Shown: in pieces, positions 5,366 to 6,282 of the stretch
Numbering within the stretch: the stretch's first letter is position 1
How the letters are laid out: each line of letters opens with the position of its first letter
DNA from: Alphaproteobacteria bacterium
GTDB lineage: Bacteria; Pseudomonadota; Alphaproteobacteria; Rhizobiales; Hyphomicrobiaceae
Direction: 5' to 3'
Assembly: GCA_005888525.1 (NCBI GenBank)
Contig: VBAB01000398.1
Coordinates: 1-6,282, forward strand
DNA: 6,282 bases
The notes under the pieces: model-generated
Databases searched by the model: none
Seen by the model: only the letters and a program-made list of their open reading frames with translations
Told to the model about the DNA's origin: nothing
Program-made: the position numbers and the translations under genes

Positions 5366-5827
5366 ATGACCGATGAGCGGGAGGTTCAGCCTGCCCGGCG
5401 GGCGGACCTATGGGCCGGCCTGCTGTTTGCAAGCCTTGGGGCGTTGAGCCTCTGGGCGGGCGCCGACTATTCCCTCGGCGTGGCGAGCCGGATCGGGCCC
5501 GGCTACCTGCCGCGCCTGCTCGGCATCCTGATGGCGGGCCTCGGCGCTTTTCTCGTCGTCCGGTCGGCGTGGACGCGGGAGAGCATCGACGCGACCGTCG
5601 CCTGGCGGCCTGTTGCGCTGGTGCTGGGCTCGGTCGTCGCGTTCGCGCTCGTGTTCGAGGCGAGCGGCTTGGTGCCGGCCATCTTGGTCTCGGTCGGCAT
5701 CGCCAATTACGCCATGGCCGAGAACCGGTGGATGACGGCCGTGGTTCTCGGCGCCCTGCTCGCCTTCTTCGCCTGGGCGCTGTTCGTCAAGGCGCTCTCC
5801 CTGCCGCTGCCCGTCTGGTTCAAGTGA
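5366..5827 (+). CDS. tctB: Tripartite tricarboxylate transporter small membrane subunit TctB
   Basis: 153 residues, the typical size of TctB. Start ATG at 5366 with GGTGGAG at 5352-5358 and a 7-nt spacer. After a short charged N-terminus, hydrophobic stretches lie near 14-33, 50-66, 81-98, 101-116 and 121-142, compatible with about four membrane helices. The family mark SRIGPGYLPRLLG (41-53) is clear, following the first helix. TctB is the poorly conserved integral membrane partner that supports the large permease TctA. The gene sits between tctC and tctA, and its stop overlaps the tctA start by four bases, so the operon is tightly coupled. Confidence 0.92.
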   Translation: MTDEREVQPARRADLWAGLLFASLGALSLWAGADYSLGVASRIGPGYLPRLLGILMAGLGAFLVVRSAWTRESIDATVAWRPVALVLGSVVAFALVFEASGLVPAILVSVGIANYAMAENRWMTAVVLGALLAFFAWALFVKALSLPLPVWFK

Positions 5828-6282
5828 GCGAGCAATTGGGCGAGCTGGCGCAGAACCTCATCTTCGGCTTCGGCGTCGCCGTGACGCCGCAGAACCTGTT
5901 GTTCTGCCTGATCGGCGCGCTGCTCGGCACGCTCGTTGGCGTGCTGCCGGGGCTCGGCCCCGTCGCCACCATCGCCATGCTGTTGCCGGTGACCTTCACG
6001 CTGCCGCCCGTGGCGGCGCTGATCATGCTGGCGGGCCTCTACTACGGGGCGCAATACGGCGGCTCAACCACGGCGATCCTGGTCAACATCCCGGGCGAGA
6101 GCTCCTCCGTCGTCACTTGCATCGACGGGCACATGATGGCGCGCAAGGGGCGCGCCGGATCCGCGCTCGCGATTGCCGCACTCGGGTCGTTTTTCGCCGG
6201 CTGCGTGTCGACGGCGATCGTTGCCCTGTTCTCCCAGCCGCTGGTGCGCGTAGCGGGGAGCTTCCAGTCACCCGACTACTTC
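5824..6282 (+). CDS. tctA: Tripartite tricarboxylate transporter large permease subunit TctA, N-terminal part (cut by window end)
   Basis: 153 codons remain open at the right edge; full TctA proteins are about 500 residues, so roughly 30% is visible. The GTG start at 5824 overlaps the tctB stop as GTGA (5824-5827), a common sign of translational coupling. The N-terminus has the family pattern LGELAQNLIFGFGVAVTP, then a membrane helix and GVLPGLGPVATIAMLLPVTF (39-58), YYGAQYGGSTTAILVNIPGE (73-92), SSSVVTCIDGHMMARKG (93-109) and AGSALAIAALGSFFAG (111-126). The GxLPGxGP and YGGS..AIL.NxPGE segments are the strongest TctA marks. TctA is the multi-spanning permease that carries the released substrate across the inner membrane using an ion gradient. 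Together with the two upstream genes it makes a complete transporter in the usual C-B-A order. Confidence 0.94.
   Translation, partial: MSEQLGELAQNLIFGFGVAVTPQNLLFCLIGALLGTLVGVLPGLGPVATIAMLLPVTFTLPPVAALIMLAGLYYGAQYGGSTTAILVNIPGESSSVVTCIDGHMMARKGRAGSALAIAALGSFFAGCVSTAIVALFSQPLVRVAGSFQSPDYF

Overview
The window is GC-rich (about two thirds G+C by eye) with strong G/C bias at third codon positions. It looks like chromosomal DNA of an alphaproteobacterium, most plausibly a soil Hyphomicrobiales or a relative. Three things point there: Bug-type (TctC) solute-binding proteins, a transglutaminase of the kind common in that group, and bulged palindromic repeats resembling intergenic repeats I remember from rhizobial genomes. 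The taxonomic call is an inference.

Layout. (1) 3-416, plus: the C-terminal end of an ABC-transporter ATPase of the MalK/UgpC type, belonging to a system that lies mostly upstream. (2) 500-1381, plus: a luciferase-like (LLM) flavin/F420-dependent oxidoreductase. (3) 1474-2127, plus: a DsbA-fold 2-hydroxychromene-2-carboxylate isomerase-like protein. (4) 2108-2258: two palindromic repeat elements in opposite orientation; the first runs into the 3' end of the isomerase gene and supplies its last codons and stop. (5) 2293-3270, plus: a secreted Bug-family binding protein (copy A). (6) 3274-4086, minus: a bacterial transglutaminase-like protein, convergent with copy A with only 3 bp between the stop codons. 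(7) 4087-4359: divergent intergenic region with one plausible promoter and a small hairpin. (8) 4360-5346, 5366-5827 and 5824-6282 (cut by the window end), plus: a tripartite tricarboxylate transporter operon in the order tctC-tctB-tctA, with Bug copy B as its binding protein.

How the genes may work together. Copy B, TctB and TctA form a textbook secondary uptake system for an organic acid: a periplasmic binding protein, a small membrane subunit and a large permease. Copy A is 197/301 identical (about 65%) to copy B after the signal peptide, with no gaps by hand alignment. It has no membrane genes of its own in the window, so it may be an alternative receptor for the same permease. The isomerase and the LLM oxidoreductase would suit catabolism of an aromatic or other cyclic acid, but nothing in the sequence names the substrate.

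I see no defence system, mobile-element gene, RNA gene or CRISPR array. The signal least explained by ordinary annotation is the repeat pair at 2108-2258. Both elements fold as stem, 3-nt bulge, stem, and the paired bases differ between them in a compensatory way.
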